From NCBI GenBank assembly GCA_030141605.1, contig JAQGDQ010000084.1, positions 295,001 to 357,000 on the forward strand: a stretch of DNA of 62,000 nucleotides, in the 5' to 3' direction. Under the pieces are notes generated by a model. That model was not told the origin of the DNA and made no database searches. It worked only from the letters and a program-made list of their open reading frames with translations. Position numbers and translations under genes: made by a program. Source of the DNA: Tubiluchus corallicola (Eukaryota > Priapulida > Priapulimorpha > Priapulimorphida > Tubiluchidae). Shown piece by piece: positions 57,809-62,000 of the stretch. Each line of letters begins with the position of its first letter. Position 1 is the first letter of the stretch.

Positions 57809-58375
57809 GTAAAATCGTCCATAAGTCGAAAATTAAGCTTTTCTAGTTATTCACATATCCTGAATCTCTATTCCATGAGGATCATTTTGATACCAAATTC
57901 ATCCCTGTATGTACTTTCTAAGCTGAGATAATCCACGTTGAAGTTGAGGTGCAGGCTGTGTACTGAAAACATAATCTTGAGAAAATCACGGTTAAAGTCA
58001 GCCATTGTTTTTTGTCGCATCTCTACAAAACACTTAGCAAATATACAAATGTTAGTTGCTACAGACTTTCCAAGAACACGTTGAGGTTATGTTTAAATCC
58101 AGTAGATGGCTCTTCCTGACAAAGATCTGGGTCAACAGAAAAAACCTGAAGCAAAATGACAGCTTCCAGGAGCTACAATCAGAGTTTGAAAATAGGAGTT
58201 TTTTACAAATGCAATACTAGTTTCTAGAGAGGAAAGTGGGCAAGGGGTAATAAAATTAAATTTTTAGTGCTTTTCGAACACTTTTTTGATAATTTGATGC
58301 TAGAATACAAAAGTCCAATTCTACTTTGAAGCATCATAATGGAGTTTAACTATGCCGACTTATGGACGGTTTTGG
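57809..58375 (+). mobile_element. TIR element, second copy of 9033-9676
   Basis: AAAATCGTCCATAAGTCG at the left and CGACTTATGGACGGTTTTG at the right, better preserved inverted ends than the first copy. Internal blocks are colinear with 9033-9676. Confidence 0.85.
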
Positions 58376-58979
58376 TTTGCAAGCTCGAATTTAAATAATA
58401 AAATAGCATGTTTAGTCCATGAATGAAAGATAGTAATTGTGGCTTTTTTACAATTAGGCCCATAATTTCAACAAATTAATTCTACAAATTCTCCATTCCA
58501 GTTGAAAGTACTAAGAATATACTGTCATTTCTTCCCAGTTGCACAAAAATATGCACAGACATTTTCCTAAAGAAAATTCACATCATGACATCAACAATGC
58601 AGAGACATCATTGTTCTAAGGAAGTTCACATTGTGACATCAACAATGCAGAGACTTCACTTTGCTAAATAAGGGAGCTCAACACCATTAAATGGAGTTTT
58701 CACTTAATACAAAAATCAATAATGCATACATGACACTAACGCTTGAAAGGGGGCGGGTAAACCGTAGATAATATTATGGCAAGCAGAAGATAGCATTATT
58801 CTTATACCAATGTCATATATATGAAGAACGTGTAGTTTTCATTGTACTTATTATACTTTTTTATCGGCTAGCCGTTGGATGGCGCAGCGTGTCACATGTT
58901 CGCAACCCATGGGAAGAGTGGATTCTCCAATTATAGTGTTTTTCTCCGTGGTTAAATGCAGAGAACTGTTATGGTACAT
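58376..58979. other. Spacer with a two-copy tandem repeat
   Basis: GACATCAACAATGCAGAGAC recurs at about 58587 and 58636 in a repeat of about 49 bases. No gene. Confidence 0.5.
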
Positions 58980-59185
58980 TCAAACCTAGAGACAAGTTGG
59001 GAGAGAAATTGCTAATCCGTTCACACATGCAACAAGTTGCAAGAGAAGTTGCCAAGCTGTTGACACTGGCAACAAGTTGCGAGAGAGGTTGCCAAGCTGT
59101 TCACACATTGCAACGTTACTCTCAGAGAGAAGCTGTGCAACAAGTTGCAAGAGAAGTCACTAAGTCTGAATGCACCGTTAGGCGA
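58980..59185. repeat. AAGTTGC/GAGAGAAG interspersed repeat
   Basis: GCAACAAGTTGC(A/G)AGAGA and CCAAGCTGTT(C/G)ACAC alternate three times; it ends GTCTGAATGCACCGTTAGGC. Same style as 25290-25560. The 85-codon frame across it is repeat translation. Confidence 0.45.
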
Positions 59186-59466
59186 GAGAAGTCTCTAAGT
59201 CTGAACGTGCCATATGACGTCGCAAAACCGCATATGCAGGTATTGTTTAGCTGAGGTGATTGCTTTCAATTCTCGTATTATCATTATGACCATCACACAG
59301 TTTGACGTGTAAAATTCTTATCTGCAAACTTCTTCATTCGGTAATTTCAGTGTTCTGATTGGCTAGCAAATCAGCCGTCATAATATATAGAGAGTCACAG
59401 ACACTCATGCTGCATACAGTTGTAGCTCACCCAGTGATTACTACACAGTTCTGAATAATACAGAGT

Positions 59467-60032
<566 letters not shown>

Positions 60033-60538
60033 TTAAAGGAAACCACAACTCAGTTAGCATGTCAGATACATGTCAGTGTTGCACTGTTATCATTTAAACA
60101 AAGAAAAATTTGAAAAACTATCCATAAAGCACAACGTTAATTTATACTACTGCTGTAAAGAAGTTTTGAAACGTTGTTCGTTGAAGTAGACATTGTTCGC
60201 TTGAAAATTATGACGTAACCGAGCGGACTTCGTACGCTCATCCCTAAATGCGCGTTGCTTAAACTAATTCAAATTTCTGCAGGTTACCTCACACAATATA
60301 CCACAGAATCAATTTTTTTATAAACTAATAACAGAAATTGACAGCTCCAGTCGACGAGGTGGAAAAATGGAGATTGAAAATGTGAGCGCCCCAGGCGTGA
60401 AATGATTGCAACTTTAAAGCGATATTACTAATCATAAGAGATATGCGTTGCTTCTTACACCTTCATTACTAAATCCTCCAGTATTTTCCCCAAAACATTG
60501 AAATGAGCCAACTTCTCAGAAGGAAGAAATTCCTTTGA
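60033..60538 (-). mobile_element. TTAA-b MITE, inverted copy in the KLF intron
   Basis: TTAAAGGAAACCACAACTC at the left and AGAAATTCCTTTGA at the right. Family blocks GTTCGCTTGAAAATTATGAC and GCGCCCCAGGCGTGAAATG are present. TGACGTCA is lost here. Confidence 0.8.
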
Positions 60539-60979
60539 GATCACAATCACAACGTGAACCAACAACATACATTTGTTTTACGTGTTTGTTTTACTAACAT
60601 TTTCACCGTTACGTGTGATCATGACATTTTCATGTTTGAAACTTAGATATTCTGCACAAATAGTGCAGGAAAACAGATGCAAAATTAAGCTAGCAAAAGT
60701 AAAATACTAAACAGAATCATAATTGCTCTTACTGTCACTGTCACTGTTGTCACCGTCAAAACTGTGCATAACAACAGCTAACAAAGTGTTTAAAATCTCA
60801 CTGGCTATAAGAGTTACTAACCTTCAGTTTTAATAGTAACAACGTATAAAAGAAACAAATTTATTCTAAAAATAATGCTGTATGTTTTTCTCTCTAGAGT
60901 ATAAATACAGCTAACAACAAAGGTACTCAAATTGCTGAAACTTTAGTTTAAAAGAAAAATGTGTTAGTTTGACTGAGAC
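60539..60979. other. Intron or intergenic spacer
   Basis: No exon for KLF finger one recognised. ACTGTCACTGTCACTGTTGTC at about 60731 is a short repeat. Confidence 0.45.
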
Positions 60980-61055
60980 TTGAACCAGGAACACTAGTAA
61001 TTAACTGGCCAGATGCAGTTCTTCCGACAATCACCCATCCACCTGCTAACCAGGC
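60980..61055 (-). repeat. tRNA-like SINE head
   Basis: The minus strand carries CCTGGTTCAAGTCTCAG (B box) and AGCAGGTGGATGGGTGATTG (degenerate A box) at tRNA-like spacing. The stem does not look intact, so it is a SINE or tRNA pseudogene. Confidence 0.45.
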
Positions 61056-61340
61056 CCGACCTTGCTTAAACTTCACTTCATTTTTCATTTATTTATTAAA
61101 TACATCCACAACGATCATTACAGCATAGCACTTCCAAAGAATTTAACGAGATATTTATTATTATGTACACAAGATGCCAAGCTGCAAATGGCCCATGAGG
61201 TACTCAAGAAGTAATAAGTTGTTGAGAGCACCCCAAATGAATGTGGATTCAGTGAAGTAGAAAAGAGCAGTAAAGGAATAGAAACGAAAAGTTAATCAAG
61301 AATAGAAAGAGAAAGATGTGTATGAAGTGGTATCTGTATG

Positions 61341-61503
61341 AAGTAATGCGAACTACAGAAATATAGAAATCGACATAGCCAGCAATGTGGTGGATTCCAA
61401 CAGGAACAGCAGGGTAATTAGTCTATATGAACTAACACGAATTATGGAAACCGACATGGCTAGCAACGTGATGGATTCCGACAGGGACAACAGCGTAATT
61501 AGT
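61341..61503. repeat. Two-copy tandem repeat, about 86 bp
   Basis: GACAT.GC.AGCAA.GTG.TGG then ATTCC.ACAGG and TAATTAGTC occur twice (about 61371-61423 and 61451-61504). Confidence 0.75.
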
Positions 61504-61599
61504 CAAATTGATTTATTCTATGTAATTAGAAAAGATATCACTTTCAAAAATTTCTTTTGAAGTTTTTTGTAGCCAAGCAGCGAGTTAATACACCCATAT

Positions 61600-62000
61600 A
61601 AAGACAAACTCTAATTACCCGTGCGCGTAAAGACAAACTCTAGTTACCCGTGTGCATAAGACAAACTCTAGTTACCCGTGTGCATAAAGACAAACTCTAA
61701 TTACCTGTGTGCATAAAGACAAACTCTAATTACCTGTGTGCATAAAGACAAACTCTAATTACCTGTGTGCATAAAGACAAACTCTAATTACCTGTGTGCG
61801 TAAAGACAAACTCTAATTACATGTGTGCGTAAAGACAAACTCTAATTACCTGTGTGCATAAAGACAAACTCTAATTACCTGTGTGCATAAAGACAAACTC
61901 TAATTACCTGTGTGCATAAAGACAAACTCTAATTACCTGTGTGCATAAAGACAAACTCTAATTACCTGTGTGCATAAAGACAAACTCTAATTACCTGTGT
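61600..62000. repeat. 29-bp minisatellite running off the window
   Basis: TAAAGACAAACTCTAATTAC then CTGTGTGCA repeats every 29 bases for about 14 copies and is still going at 62000. The left-hand copies are more diverged (GCGTAAAGAC, CTAGTTACCCG). Confidence 0.97.

Overview
This is a stretch of animal (metazoan) nuclear DNA that is poor in genes and very rich in repeats. The evidence is a tubulin tyrosine ligase-like (TTLL) gene, a spliced Krüppel-like factor (KLF) exon with an animal-type splice acceptor, non-LTR retrotransposon tails, tRNA-like SINE pieces and many microsatellites, minisatellites and MITEs. Nothing bacterial is present: no operons, ribosome-binding sites, CRISPR or insertion sequences. 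The style (AT-rich, many TTAA-flanked MITEs, long di-, tri- and pentanucleotide tracts) suits a marine invertebrate, but I cannot name the phylum from sequence alone.

Only two host genes are well supported. An intronless 567-codon TTLL4-like glutamylase gene lies at 2812-4515 (+). It has intact ATP/Mg ligands and an unusual hydrophobic N-terminus, and a broken copy of its 5' end sits about 0.6 kb upstream (2130-2290). The last coding exon of a KLF gene lies at 59467-59639 (-). It carries two zinc fingers and a stop, and its upstream intron runs toward the right edge of the window. Other open frames are low-complexity artefacts, frames inside transposons, or unsupported.

The rest is a layered record of transposition. 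I group the repeats by their own sequence (names are mine). TTAA-a, TTAA-b and TTAA-c are three unrelated-looking MITE families that all start TTAA-AGG and end CCT-TTAA. The K family has CTTTTCAC termini and conserved nuclear-receptor-type and E-box-type motifs. The GGCGG family has AGTGGCGG termini. There are also several single or two-copy TIR elements, two fold-back elements, LINE 3' ends with trinucleotide tails, a Penelope-like segment and two LTR-like promoters. Several insertions are nested, and two have clean target-site duplications visible against related copies in the same window.

Layout. 0-5 kb: MITEs, TTLL pseudo-fragment and TTLL gene. 5-10 kb: LTR-like segments, a LINE tail, K, TIR and TTAA-a elements. 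10-17 kb: 41-bp and 34-bp tandem arrays, CAA and CT tracts, a YY1-motif fold-back. 17-25 kb: TTAA-a/b copies, degenerate telomere-like repeats, a 66-bp array and a hexanucleotide array. 25-32 kb: a 620-bp tandem duplication, a nested mariner-like element and a 2.1-kb fold-back. 32-37 kb: a 46-bp array, a GC-rich island between inverted repeats and a TATTA tract. 37-52 kb: K, TTAA-b and TTAA-c copies, AAT and GA tracts, a Harbinger-like nested MITE and a Penelope-like segment. 52-62 kb: degraded TIR elements, the KLF exon and a 29-bp array running off the right edge.

I see no novel defence or enzymatic gene system. The most interesting material is regulatory and structural: MITE families carrying conserved transcription-factor palindromes, an LTR-like promoter with clustered heat-shock-type motifs, and the odd TTLL gene.
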